From Planctomycetota bacterium (GTDB lineage Bacteria > Planctomycetota > Phycisphaerae > Sedimentisphaerales > Anaerobacaceae): a stretch of 42,347 nucleotides of DNA. The translations under genes and the position numbers were made by a program. The notes beneath the pieces were generated by a model. It had not been told where the DNA came from and did not search any database. It was given only the letters and a program-made list of their open reading frames with translations. Shown in pieces: positions 9,401 to 16,662 of the stretch; the first letter of the stretch is position 1; the number at the start of each line of letters is the position of its first letter. Where the stretch lies: NCBI GenBank assembly GCA_023135865.1, contig JAGLSG010000021.1:1-42347 (forward strand), given 5' to 3'.

Positions 9401-9893
9401 GAACCACTGCTGATTCATCCTGCTCGGCAGCGATTGCAGCGGCTTAGACAAATCATCCTTACCCCGAGCAACCAGTAGCGAACCGAGTCGAGGGGTTTAT
9501 CTTAGAGCACTTTAATATTTTCTGTTCAGCTTTAGGCCGTAATAAGGACAAGGATGGCAAAGAAGATTGCACAGCAATATTGAAATATTGCGGGCAAATC
9601 TGATGCCGCCAGCCGAAGCCGCAATAGGTATAAAGCGAACAAGAAAAATTAAATTGCTCCAACACGATTCTAACATAAATTTGCTGTTTTTTGAAGCCAA
9701 ATCTTGGCTTAGAGCTTGTTTTGCGGTGTTTTATAGGCGGTTTTTGAAAAAACCTGCAAAGAACGGTTAGAATACCTATTTTATATTTTTTGGTTTTTAG
9801 CCGATTTTTGACATTTTTCACGGATATTTAGCTTGGCGATGTTATGTTTTTGCTGTTTTTTGATTGATTTATGCTTTCGCACTTTTCTTTTAT
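9401..9893. other. non-coding stretch upstream of the CotH operon
   Basis: No convincing gene is present. Short open frames on both strands have no start context or family likeness. A CGAACCGAGTCGAGGGGTTT string near 9478-9497 resembles the dispersed repeats, and 9600-9800 is A/T-rich. This stretch presumably holds the CotH operon promoter, but I could not pick one out. Confidence 0.5.
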
Positions 9894-9961
9894 GTCATTG
9901 CGAGGCCGCCTTTAGGCCGCGGCAATCTCAACCTTTCACATTTTCGCACCTTCACACCTTT
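9894..9961 (+). repeat. dispersed GTCATTGCGAG...GCAATCTCAACC element
   Basis: The core starts GTCATTGCGAGGCCGCC, has a TTTAGGCCGCGG stem and then GCAATCTCAACC. It ends in a tail of TTTCACA / TTCGCACC strings. GAGGCCGCC...GGCCGCGG is internally palindromic. Sister copies lie at 10306, 13352, 14638, 15530, 18570 (inverted), 20384 (inverted) and elsewhere. Confidence 0.8.
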
Positions 9962-9977
9962 GTTTTATGTCATTGCG

Positions 9978-10067
9978 TGGTTAGCCCTGCCAATTTCGTG
10001 AAGCGTGATGCGTATCTCGTATTGCGTGATTGGTTAGCCCCACCATCACCATGGTGGGGTTTGTTTA
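9978..10067 (+). repeat. 90-bp inverted repeat, left copy
   Basis: This 90-bp string (from TGGTTAGCCCTGCC to GGGGTTTGTTTA) recurs with no mismatch, in inverted orientation, at 18671-18760. It joins a GGTTAGCCCTGCC end, a CGTGAAGCGTGATGCGTATC string and a GCCCCACCATCACCATGG hairpin. The two copies face each other across the accessory island plus fmt. Confidence 0.85.
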
Positions 10068-10305
10068 CTAACTGGGTTATGTTTTCCTGCCATTACTCCT
10101 GTCCTGTCTGCCCTTGTTTAAGATTATTACCGAACAAATTTCGTTGATTTTGCGTATATGTTTATAGATGCGTTTTTTGAAGGGCTGGGATTGTGTCCCC
10201 TTTTTCCTCCGCGTCTCAGCCCTTTCTTTTCCCACTTTTCTTTTGTTTAATCGCTGATTACACAGTTTTTTTTGCCTGCCCGTCGTAGCTTTAGCGAAGA
10301 CTGGT

Positions 10306-10373
10306 CATTGCGAGGCCTGTTTTTAGGCCGAAGCAATCTCAACCATTCTCACTTTTTCTTTTCACACTTTTTT
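10306..10373 (+). repeat. dispersed GTCATTGCGAG element
   Basis: GGTCATTGCGAGGCCTGT followed by TTTTAGGCCGAAGCAATCTC and a TTCTCAC/TTCACAC tail. It runs straight into the duplicated terminase tail that starts at 10374. A TTTAATCGCTGATTACAC element precedes it at about 10248-10266. Confidence 0.75.
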
Positions 10374-10469
10374 TAATAGCACCTTGTTTTTGCTTTTTTG
10401 CAGCTGTTATAATTGACGAAGAAATATCGCAGAGCATCGAGCGGGTGGTCGTAAACTCCATCTTTAAGC
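10374..10469 (-). pseudogene. duplicated 3' tail of the large terminase gene
   Basis: These 96 bases match 11581-11676 with three mismatches, at a constant offset of 1207. On the minus strand they encode the terminase C-terminus from about DGVYDHPLDALRYFF to the stop, which here is TAA. The copy is cut off from any start and abuts the stop codon of the HEPN gene at 10475. Together the two copies bracket the two-gene cassette. Confidence 0.85.
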
Positions 10470-10474
10470 AATTA

Positions 10475-10927
10475 TTAACTGATTTGCTTAAATGTTTTAT
10501 CAAGCAACGCACCGGAACTTAAACTTAAGAATTTTTTTGCCGTCTTGATAAGTTGTGCAAGATGATGCTTTATTAATTTATCTTTGACTATCTGATGTGG
10601 CATATGTTGCTGAAAAGTTACACCTGCTGCAGACAGGTCTTTTAGATATCGCGATTTAGTGGATGCTGATTGTATTGGTCGATAATGCTTCCATATGTTC
10701 TGATAACTTCTTATACCCTTTAGTATGCGTTCGCGAGTTTCATGATTATAACCGTGTTTTTTATTACTGTTTTTTTTATCATAAAAAAACACGGCTTCAA
10801 CAATATGTAAAGCCGTATAGAAAGTAACTGTCGCTGTCCAATCACAAAACTCCGGTTTAGCAAGAAGGTAATCTATCACGCCGATGTTATGAATGGCTAA
10901 TTGTATGTGTTCCGGTTCATTTGGCAT
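10475..10927 (-). CDS. HEPN-like small protein
   Basis: 150 residues, all-helical. The sequence resembles small HEPN-domain proteins: AIHNIGVIDYLLAKPEF, then WTATVTFYTALHIVEAVFF, then an H-x2-R element in YNHETRERIL. A basic C-terminal helix (LIKHHLAQLIKTAKKFL) follows. HEPN proteins are often ribonucleases in toxin-antitoxin and defence systems, but a canonical R-x4-6-H catalytic motif is not certain here. Its ATG follows directly on the stop of the upstream gene (TAA then ATG), so the two are translationally coupled. The gene's stop lies six bases from the duplicated terminase tail. No function is assigned beyond the fold. Confidence 0.7.
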   Translation of the reverse strand: MPNEPEHIQLAIHNIGVIDYLLAKPEFCDWTATVTFYTALHIVEAVFFYDKKNSNKKHGYNHETRERILKGIRSYQNIWKHYRPIQSASTKSRYLKDLSAAGVTFQQHMPHQIVKDKLIKHHLAQLIKTAKKFLSLSSGALLDKTFKQIS

Positions 10928-11386
10928 TTATTTTGTATATTCCAGCGTCCGTTCTGGGTAACAAAAAGAACTATAATTACTATCGTTGCAGCAAGGTAAT
11001 GATTGAACGCTTAGTAGAATTTCAGAAAACTTTTCGTTGTTTGCTATTTCGATGTCCAAGAGCGTTAACTCTTCTTCAAGCTGTTCGTCATAAATTTTAC
11101 TTTTCGTAACCACCAAGAAAAGTAAGCCGGCATCGCGAATAGTTAGGAATATCTTTTGTATTTTACCTTTTCGCTCATAACACCAACTGCCCAAAAACTC
11201 CAAAAGCATATTGAATTGTTTACGGAACGCTAATCGCTTTTCTTTATCATAAACCCTGCAAGCTTCAATGGCATCTTCAATTGTCATACAAAAGCGATCT
11301 TCATCAGCATCCTCAACGATTACTGTACCACCCTTCTGCGACCATTTAAGATGGATACTTCCCAGTTCTTTGTTAGTGGTACTCAT
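10928..11386 (-). CDS. conserved unknown protein, partner of the HEPN-like gene
   Basis: 152 residues from the ATG at 11386 (MSTTNKELGS), chosen because GGAG lies five to six bases upstream; the longer open frame to 11461 lacks such a site. The product is mixed alpha/beta with no membrane segment. A strand-rich start (IHLKWSQKGGTVIVEDAD) leads to helices, and LTLLDIEIANNEKFSEILLSVQSLP follows near the end. I do not recognise the family. The tight coupling with the HEPN gene and the shared promoter suggest an antitoxin-like or complex-forming partner, which is inference only. Confidence 0.65.
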   Translation of the reverse strand: MSTTNKELGSIHLKWSQKGGTVIVEDADEDRFCMTIEDAIEACRVYDKEKRLAFRKQFNMLLEFLGSWCYERKGKIQKIFLTIRDAGLLFLVVTKSKIYDEQLEEELTLLDIEIANNEKFSEILLSVQSLPCCNDSNYSSFCYPERTLEYTK

Positions 11387-11516
11387 CTCTACTCCAAAAA
11401 GCATCAGAAAAATCAGACTATATACCCGATATCGGCTCTTTTGCAAACCTAAATTCACCAAAAATGCAGGAAAAACACGATGAAATCACAAAATCCTCAC
11501 TTAAGCCAACATTCGC

Positions 11517-11545
11517 ATTATACTTTTTATAGGACCTAATGTAAA
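11517..11545 (-). promoter_or_regulatory. sigma70-type promoter of the HEPN cassette
   Basis: On the minus strand TTTACA (11540-11545) is followed after exactly 17 bases by a perfect TATAAT (11517-11522). The expected start site lies about 125 bases upstream of the ATG at 11386. The promoter lies inside the bracketed cassette, so the two genes can be expressed without the terminase operon. Confidence 0.7.
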
Positions 11546-11579
11546 GAGGAAAAATAGTGTTTCATATTACCCTAAACAC

Positions 11580-13109
11580 CTAATAGCACCTTGTCTTTGC
11601 TTTTTTGCAGCTGTTATAATTGACGAAGAAATATCGCAGAGCGTCGAGCGGGTGGTCGTAAACTCCATCTTTCAGCGGCACTTCCGCCGCATCAGCTGCC
11701 GCATCTTCAGCGTAATGATAGCAGCTAAGCGCTTCAATCAATCTCGGACATCTATTTGAAATCACCAATCTGCTCTTGCCGTCCCCGCCGAGGATAGCTC
11801 TTCGCACCAATTCGATTCCAGCTGCGATTGAGCTTTTTCTGTAATGCGTAATTATTCCGAGCGACCTCAATTCCCGCACGCTGCTGGTTCCGGTTACGTC
11901 ATTTTTTCCAGCCCCCGCCGGGTCGCAAAAAGTAGCTGTAATTTTTTCTTCGCTAATCGGCGTTCTTTTTTTCATTTCATCTGCGTGCGAATCTATCGTT
12001 GCTCTGCTGCGTAGGTACTCATCGATTACATAAATTTTGCCATCATTGTCCGGCTGAATCCACAGGCAGACAAACGGATTTACGAATCCGAAATCCAGCG
12101 TTCGATACAGCGGCAGATTCGGATTATAGTCAATTGTTTTGACGTGTTTTTGTGGGTCGAATTGGTCGAACACTATATTTTCCAAATTTGGCCGTTTGCA
12201 GAGCATTTCTGCTTCCCAGCTTTTCCTGCTGGCTCTGCGCATTGCTGTAATGCAGTCATCGATTTTCAAATATCCGTCAGCAATTTTTGCTTTTCCGCCG
12301 CAGTCCGGCCACAGCGGACATTGTGAACAATTTCTGCCGACGCATTTTTCGATTGTCTCCCAGATGCACCATTTGAAAACCGGCGTATTATTTTTTTCAG
12401 CGAGAGCGATTTGCTTTTGCATCAGGCCGTACGGCTTGTGCATTGTGCTGATAATTTCCATAGCTGCTGTGATATTTTCTGTGCTTTGCGTTGTGAAAGC
12501 TGCTGCTGCGAAAACTTCTTTTTCGAACAGCTCGATTTCATCGCAGCGTAATTTTTGGATGTGCTGACCGCGCACGGAGGTTGGCGATTGGGTTAGCACT
12601 TCGACTGCTGATGCGTTTTTGAATTGGCATTTATTTTTTCTGATTGCCCCTGACGTGAATTTTTCAAATCCGTTATCTATAAATCCGAGCAGGTAGTCGT
12701 ACATTCTTTGCGATTGCTCACCACTTCCGCCGAGTATTCTCGTTTGGCAGTTTGGCTTAAAGATACAGTCGAGCAGCGTAGCTATTGCTGCGAGTTGTGT
12801 TTTACCCCCGCCGCGATTAGCCCAGACGATAGCATCGCCGTTTTTTGTTTTTGATTTTTGATTTTGGTTCGGCAAGCTCACCACAGGTTCAAAATCGATT
12901 GCGAAGCTATGCCAGAGGTAGTCCATAGGGCTGGAGTGTTGTGGACAGATTTTTTTATTTGGCACATTTAGATTCAGGAAGATTTTGATATAGTTTTTTA
13001 GTTGTTGTTTTGTTTTTGGCCTGGTTGTTTTTAATTTTTCAAAGACCTGTGCTGCTTTTTTGAAGTCTATATTTTTTTTAATTTGGATACTGGATTTCAC
13101 TTTTCGCAC
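11580..13109 (-). CDS. phage-type large terminase (TerL-like packaging ATPase/nuclease)
   Basis: DNA-packaging motor family. The ATPase half shows Walker A ANRGGGKT (97-104) and a Walker B-like LRCDEIE (187-193). The RNase H-like nuclease half shows acidic residues in TLDFGF (Asp339), TFCDPAG (Asp396) and YDHPLDALRY (Asp485/489). Its 509 residues are normal for TerL. Between the halves lies a four-cysteine cluster (Cys256, 261, 264, 270; spacing C-x4-C-x2-C-x5-C), which is unusual and suggests a bound metal. Starts are GTG codons at 13109 or 13100; the second has a GAAAGG at better spacing, supplied by a dispersed repeat. No portal, capsid or tail genes lie nearby. The last 96 bases are duplicated at 10374-10469. 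Confidence 0.8.
   Translation of the reverse strand: MRKVKSSIQIKKNIDFKKAAQVFEKLKTTRPKTKQQLKNYIKIFLNLNVPNKKICPQHSSPMDYLWHSFAIDFEPVVSLPNQNQKSKTKNGDAIVWANRGGGKTQLAAIATLLDCIFKPNCQTRILGGSGEQSQRMYDYLLGFIDNGFEKFTSGAIRKNKCQFKNASAVEVLTQSPTSVRGQHIQKLRCDEIELFEKEVFAAAAFTTQSTENITAAMEIISTMHKPYGLMQKQIALAEKNNTPVFKWCIWETIEKCVGRNCSQCPLWPDCGGKAKIADGYLKIDDCITAMRRASRKSWEAEMLCKRPNLENIVFDQFDPQKHVKTIDYNPNLPLYRTLDFGFVNPFVCLWIQPDNDGKIYVIDEYLRSRATIDSHADEMKKRTPISEEKITATFCDPAGAGKNDVTGTSSVRELRSLGIITHYRKSSIAAGIELVRRAILGGDGKSRLVISNRCPRLIEALSCYHYAEDAAADAAEVPLKDGVYDHPLDALRYFFVNYNSCKKAKTRCY
11581..11676 (-). repeat. 96-bp direct repeat, intact copy (terminase 3' end)
   Basis: Parent copy of the duplicated segment at 10374-10469, lying within the intact terminase gene. 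The differences are a T/C near the cysteine codon region, an A/G in GAGC(A/G)TCG, and one A/C next to the end. Confidence 0.85.
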
Positions 13110-13438
13110 CTTTCATTTCGTATTGCGTATATCGTGAAGCGTATATCGTATTGTGTTTTTTGTCATACCTGCGAAGGCAGGTATCCATTTTTTAACCACG
13201 GATTTCTCGTATTGCGTCTTCGGCCTGTCGCGTCGTAGCTTTAGCGAAGACGGGTTAGCCCTGCCATCACTCCTGTCCTGAGCAACGTCGAAGGAATGGC
13301 AGGGTTCACTTTTCCCACTTTCCCCGCCTTCCCACATTCCCACTTTTTTTATGTCATTGCGAGGCCGCCTTTTGGCCGTGGCAATCTCAACCTTTCGCAC
13401 CTTTCGCACGTTCACACTTTTCTTTTTACGCTTTCTTT
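13110..13438. repeat. 329-bp intergenic mosaic of dispersed repeats
   Basis: From left to right it holds CGTATTGCGTATATCGTGAAG strings, a GTCATACCTGCGAAGGCAGG hairpin (about 13160-13182), the TTAGCCCTGCCATCACTCCT hairpin family (13253-13312) and CCCACTTTCC strings. A GTCATTGCGAGGCCGCC element at 13352-13430 ends in TTTCGCACC tails. No gene of its own; an open frame here is low-complexity repeat translation. The left end supplies a GAAAGG before the terminase start. Confidence 0.75.
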
Positions 13439-13855
13439 TTATTCTTCGCAAAGAGCGAGCAGGAGTTTTTCAGCTGTTTTTTCCGTCAGCGGAAAATCCA
13501 ATTCCGTCTGCGAATCCTCATTTTCTTCGCCCTGCTTTTGAAGCAGCTTTTCGCCAACCGAATCTGGAAATGCAATAATATCCAAACACGCCCTGCGAGC
13601 CGTTTCCTCTTTTTCAGATTCGGTTAACTGCACCAGCTTTGCCGCTGCGGCAAGTGAAAATCTTGCTATGAGCAGTTTGCTCTGCAATCGGGCAACGCTT
13701 ATTCGCCGAGCAATTTCCGCTGTGAAATTTTCATCGGCCAGCCATTTATTGTAGGTATTTTTTGTGATTTTATTTTTTTCGATGAGCTGCTGTTCATCCA
13801 TTTCACCGGCAAACAAATCCTCGATTAGAGCCAGTTGTTTTTTATTGAGTTTCAT
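13439..13855 (-). CDS. phage terminase small subunit-like HTH protein
   Basis: 138 residues. The N-terminal half is a helix-turn-helix of the terminase small subunit type: LNKKQLALIEDLFAGEM, then EKNKITKNTYNKWLADENF, then TAEIARRISVARLQ. A helical oligomerisation-like segment and an acidic tail (EENEDSQTELDF) follow. Small terminase subunits recognise packaging sites and regulate TerL. It lies directly upstream of TerL in the same direction, separated by repeats. AAGGAAC lies 5-11 bases before the ATG. The subunit assignment rests on HTH type, size and position, so a plain DNA-binding regulator is possible. Confidence 0.65.
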   Translation of the reverse strand: MKLNKKQLALIEDLFAGEMDEQQLIEKNKITKNTYNKWLADENFTAEIARRISVARLQSKLLIARFSLAAAAKLVQLTESEKEETARRACLDIIAFPDSVGEKLLQKQGEENEDSQTELDFPLTEKTAEKLLLALCEE

Positions 13856-13888
13856 AATTTTGTTCCTTAGTTGTTTGTTGATAAGTTT

Positions 13889-14581
13889 TTATCTATGAAC
13901 AATGAACTCGCTTGCGATTTTTGTCAGTGCCGCTGCTTTTTTTTCTGCGGATGTTTTTTTTTGCTCATTTTCTTTTTGTAATGAGCTTGTCGAATCTACC
14001 TGTGGTGAGCATTGTCGAACCATCGCTGCCTTGATTGCCGTTTTGATTATTTCCTGCTGAGAGTCATTTACAAAGAACACGAGCGGATTTGCAAAACAGG
14101 TTTCCTTTCCCGTTGGTTTTGCCGGCGACTGCGGCAATTTTAGCGAATTTAATCTTTCGATTTGGCTCGCTGTCTGCGGAAGAAATTTCGCTAATTCTTT
14201 TGCTGCTGTTTTTTCATTCAGCCGCTTCAGAAGTTCTAATTTTTTGCCGAGCATATCCGTTCCGCTCAATCGGTTCAGCGTAAGCAGCATAACATCCGCC
14301 TGCTCATCATCAATATCCCAGACGATGCAATCAGCTGTTTTGTTTTTGAGTTTTTCCAAAGCTGCCCAGCGATGATGACCGTTAATAATTTGAAAATAGC
14401 CACTGTTTGTATTTTTGTTGTGCCTGGCTGGCCGAACGAGCAGCGGTTCATACCTGCCGGTCTTTTCAATGTTGCGCACCAGCTTTGCGAAATTTGATTT
14501 GCTCATTTTGTTCGGATTGTCTGGATGAGCTACGAGTTTTTCCAATTCGATTTGCTCAATTACATTTTCCACTTTTAACAC
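13889..14581 (-). CDS. ParB/Srx-fold nuclease-like protein
   Basis: 230 residues. The N-terminal ParB-like domain is clear: LEKLVAHPDNPNKMS, then a helix, TGRYEPLLVRPA, and the signature FQIINGHHRWAALEKL (residues 63-78). ADVMLLTLNRLSG follows, as in free-standing ParB-like proteins. The C-terminal half is basic/Gln-rich and unlike chromosomal ParB. Starts are GTG at 14581 or 14572; the second has GAAAGG eight bases upstream, again from the dispersed repeat tail. No ParA lies nearby. The setting with terminase and COG2401-like genes suggests a role in DNA marking or packaging rather than chromosome segregation; this is inference. Confidence 0.8.
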   Translation of the reverse strand: MLKVENVIEQIELEKLVAHPDNPNKMSKSNFAKLVRNIEKTGRYEPLLVRPARHNKNTNSGYFQIINGHHRWAALEKLKNKTADCIVWDIDDEQADVMLLTLNRLSGTDMLGKKLELLKRLNEKTAAKELAKFLPQTASQIERLNSLKLPQSPAKPTGKETCFANPLVFFVNDSQQEIIKTAIKAAMVRQCSPQVDSTSSLQKENEQKKTSAEKKAAALTKIASEFIVHR

Positions 14582-14664
14582 CTTTCACACTTTTGTTTTA
14601 TCTAATCGCAGATTGCGCTGATTACACTGATTTTTTCCGTCATTGCGAGCGAAGCGCGGCAATC
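14582..14664 (+). repeat. dispersed repeat cluster between the GNAT and ParB genes
   Basis: Contains TCTAATCGCAGATTGCGCTG (TTTAATCGCTGATT family), then a GTCATTGCGAGCGAAGCGCG element from about 14638 with a GCAATCTCAACC core. Its TTTCGCACC tail runs over the stop codon of the GNAT gene and encodes its last residues, KSVKGAKG. Confidence 0.7.
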
Positions 14665-15393
14665 TCAACCTTTCGCACCTTTCACACTTTTATTGAGCCA
14701 CACATAATAGATTGGCCGAGTTCCAAGTTTGCTAATCACAAAAGCCATCTGCTCTTTGTCGTTTTGCAGGTTCCGATTTCCGCCGTAGCTCATAAGAAAC
14801 TGCCGGATTTGCCGAGCGGTAAAAACCTTTTTTCGCTGGGTGAGTTTTTCAATTTTTTTGTGCAGCTTTTCAGCGTTGATTAACTCGTCTTTTTCAATGC
14901 CGACAGCGTCAAACGCTTCGAGCATTTGCACACATCTCGCAGGAGTTTTCGCTTCAAAGCGTGTCATTCCTGCCTTTTCAAAAAACGGATTCACCTTGCC
15001 CATCACAGCGAGAGCTTCTATAACCGGCATTTGCAGCATTGGGAGCGTCTCTCTCACCAGCCGGCTCGCCAGACCCAAAGAGCGAAATCTCGGCTCAATA
15101 ACCACCCTGCTGATTCTGCGGATGTTTTTATTGATTAAAGCCAATTGCGTTGACCTGTCGAAGCCGGAAAAGATATTTCCAAGAGCTACATTTCTAAGCT
15201 CCAGTCCGGCAGTCGGCATTGAGTAAACGATTACGCCGACTGGAATTTTTCTATTTCCAATGCGAGCGAGCATTTTGAAAATTGCCGCAAAGCAGCGAAG
15301 CTTACTGCTGCGATAATGATATTTTGCGAGCTGCTTATAATCATCGAGACAGCCATTTGTAATTTCGATATTTTCAGTAACACTGCAAGTCAT
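14665..15393 (-). CDS. GNAT-like acetyltransferase protein of the COG2401 type (separate subunit)
   Basis: 242 residues from the ATG at 15393 (MTCSVTENIE). The open frame further upstream (to 15450) is only translation of a dispersed repeat (NPFDKLRAGEIRG). After an N-terminal CLDDYKQLAKYHYRS motif comes the GNAT core: IPVGVIVYSMP, RVVIEPRFRSLGLASRLVRETL (residues 96-117, acetyl-CoA loop R-x-x-G-x-A) and PFFEKAGMTRF. In COG2401 proteins such a domain is fused to an ABC-type ATPase. Here the two are consecutive genes, ATPase first. The substrate is unknown. The last eight residues are repeat-encoded, showing 3'-end erosion or extension by the repeat. Confidence 0.7.
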   Translation of the reverse strand: MTCSVTENIEITNGCLDDYKQLAKYHYRSSKLRCFAAIFKMLARIGNRKIPVGVIVYSMPTAGLELRNVALGNIFSGFDRSTQLALINKNIRRISRVVIEPRFRSLGLASRLVRETLPMLQMPVIEALAVMGKVNPFFEKAGMTRFEAKTPARCVQMLEAFDAVGIEKDELINAEKLHKKIEKLTQRKKVFTARQIRQFLMSYGGNRNLQNDKEQMAFVISKLGTRPIYYVWLNKSVKGAKG

Positions 15394-15646
15394 ATTCGTA
15401 CCTCGTATTTCGCCTGCCCTGAGCTTGTCGAATGGGTTTAGCTCTGCCACCCCTGTCCTGAGCGTAGCCGAATGGCTGTGGACAGGGATTGTTTAATCGC
15501 TGATTGCGCTGATTAACGCAGATTTTTTTGTCATTGCGAGGCCTGTTTTTCAGGCCGCGGCAATCTCAACCTTTCGCACTTTCACACCTTTCACACCTTT
15601 CACACATTCGCACCTTATCCTGAGCCACGTCGAAAGATTCTCAATT
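15394..15646. repeat. dispersed repeat mosaic between the ABC ATPase and GNAT genes
   Basis: Holds CCCTGAGCTTGTCGAATGG and CCTGTCCTGAGCGTAGCCG strings (about 15416-15475), a TTTAATCGCTGATTGCGCTG element (15495-15525) and a GTCATTGCGAGGCCTG element (15530-15570). A run of TTTCACACC units follows (15577-15617), then a triple ATTCTAAATTCTAA. No gene. Confidence 0.75.
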
Positions 15647-16297
15647 CTAAATTCTAAATTCTAAATTTTTATAAATCACTTCCGCCGGGCCGGCCAAATC
15701 TTTAACGACCAAAACGTCCGGCTCAAGGTCAGCCAAAATATCATCGTGGCTCGAAGCGAGAACAAAAGTTACTCCATTTCGTTTTGCGAATTTGTAAATC
15801 TGATGCGAAATAACAGCTGCTGTGATTCGGTCGAGATTGCTGCAAAATTCGTCAGCGAAAATGAATTTTGTTTTTCTCGCAAAAGCCATTGCCAGCCGAA
15901 ATCTATATTTCTGGCCGTCGCTCAAATTCACCGGCTTAGCAAGAATTGTAAATACATCATTTAATCCGGCGCAGCTGAGCAACTTCAAAGCCGTCATCAC
16001 ATCGCCGTCAATGCAATCGATTAGCGTTTTGTCTTTTGCCAGTTTTATTTCATTCAGATTCGTTCGCTCTTTTTTAGGAATGGCTTTTTCAAGCTCACGA
16101 AGTAAGACACTTTTGCCGGCCCCGGAAGAGCCGGTTATGTAAATCACATCAGCTGGTTTTATTTTTATTTTGCAGCTGTGCTCAACCGCCCTCTCGCTTA
16201 GTGCGTCAGTTGTTACGCCGAATATCTTGCAGATGGCAACGACCTTATCTGTAATCTCGGCCTGCCAGGAAAAACTTTTGCAAACACAAAGTTCCAT
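15647..16297 (-). CDS. ABC-type ATPase of the COG2401 type
   Basis: 216 residues from the ATG at 16297 (MELCVCKSF), with GGGGG about five bases upstream. The frame open further upstream is repeat-derived. ATPase motifs in order: Walker A GSSGAGKS (56-63), a signature LSDGQKYRFRLAMA (125-138, Asp for the usual Gly), Walker B KFIFADE (144-150) and the switch His in ASSHDD (His184). There is no membrane domain, so it is a soluble ABC ATPase rather than a transporter subunit. Next to the GNAT gene it reproduces the COG2401 architecture as two polypeptides. The role in this terminase/ParB cluster is unknown. Confidence 0.75.
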   Translation of the reverse strand: MELCVCKSFSWQAEITDKVVAICKIFGVTTDALSERAVEHSCKIKIKPADVIYITGSSGAGKSVLLRELEKAIPKKERTNLNEIKLAKDKTLIDCIDGDVMTALKLLSCAGLNDVFTILAKPVNLSDGQKYRFRLAMAFARKTKFIFADEFCSNLDRITAAVISHQIYKFAKRNGVTFVLASSHDDILADLEPDVLVVKDLAGPAEVIYKNLEFRI

Positions 16298-16311
16298 AAA
16301 ACCCCCACTAC

Positions 16312-16440
16312 TAAAATTAAAAACTAAAAATGTAAAACTCAAAACCAAAACTCAAAGCTTAAAACTTCCAGCTATCCCTGAAACCAGCCATTGGTAATTT
16401 TGAATTTTAAGCTGTGGTTTTTAGTTTTCAGCTTTTGGCT
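16312..16440. repeat. A/T-rich 130-bp imperfect palindrome, copy 1
   Basis: AAAACTCAAAACCAAAACTC and AAAGCTTAAAAC on the left mirror TTTTGAATTTTAAGCTGTGG and TTTTTAGTTTTCAGC on the right, around a CCAGCCATTGG centre. The same element is at about 37784-37912, and a fragment is at 32755-32845. Confidence 0.75.
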
Positions 16441-16469
16441 TGCTTTGCAGAAAAGACTTCTGTTTAAGT

Positions 16470-16542
16470 GTCATTCCCGCGCAAGCGGGAATCCAGTCAT
16501 TTTATCAGCGTTTCCTGGACTCCTGCTTTCGCAGGAGTGACA
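16470..16542. repeat. nested palindrome resembling dRS3-type repeats
   Basis: GTCATTCCCGCGCAAGCGGG followed by AATCCAG is answered by CTGGACTCC, TGCTTTCGCAGGAGTGAC. Two hairpins are thus nested within a larger inverted repeat. The inner ATTCCC-N8-GGGAAT has the form of the neisserial dRS3 element, which is widespread in other bacteria. No gene lies in 16543-16662, which ends in the 3' flank of the HTH gene. Confidence 0.7.
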
Positions 16543-16662
16543 GTTTGTTTGTTCCATTACTTATTCAAACACCAATAGTTTTGGTTTTACATTTTACCCC
16601 TTAAGTTTTACGCTTTCTTACTTTCCTCAAGCGAAGCAATGTTGAAATTGCCAGCCCCAGTT

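Larger units (their letters stand above)
10470..11580 (-). mobile_element. candidate inserted two-gene cassette bracketed by 96-bp direct repeats
   Basis: The 1.1 kb between the two terminase-tail copies holds one promoter and two abutting genes, and little else. None of the dispersed intergenic repeats seen on both sides occurs inside it. This is what an inserted cassette, or a recombination-mediated duplication at a terminase 3' end, would leave. No transposase or integrase is encoded. That it is mobile is an inference from the direct repeats and the gene content. Confidence 0.45.

Noticed and set aside
9459-9821. Minus-strand 120-codon open frame upstream of the CotH operon
   Set aside because: It is rich in Lys/Phe/Cys with no domain likeness or ribosome site, and its end lies in repeat-like sequence.
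13113-13451. Minus-strand 112-codon open frame
   Set aside because: Its product (RRIKRKRKKK..., KSVVKKWIPAFAGMT) is translation of dispersed intergenic repeats.
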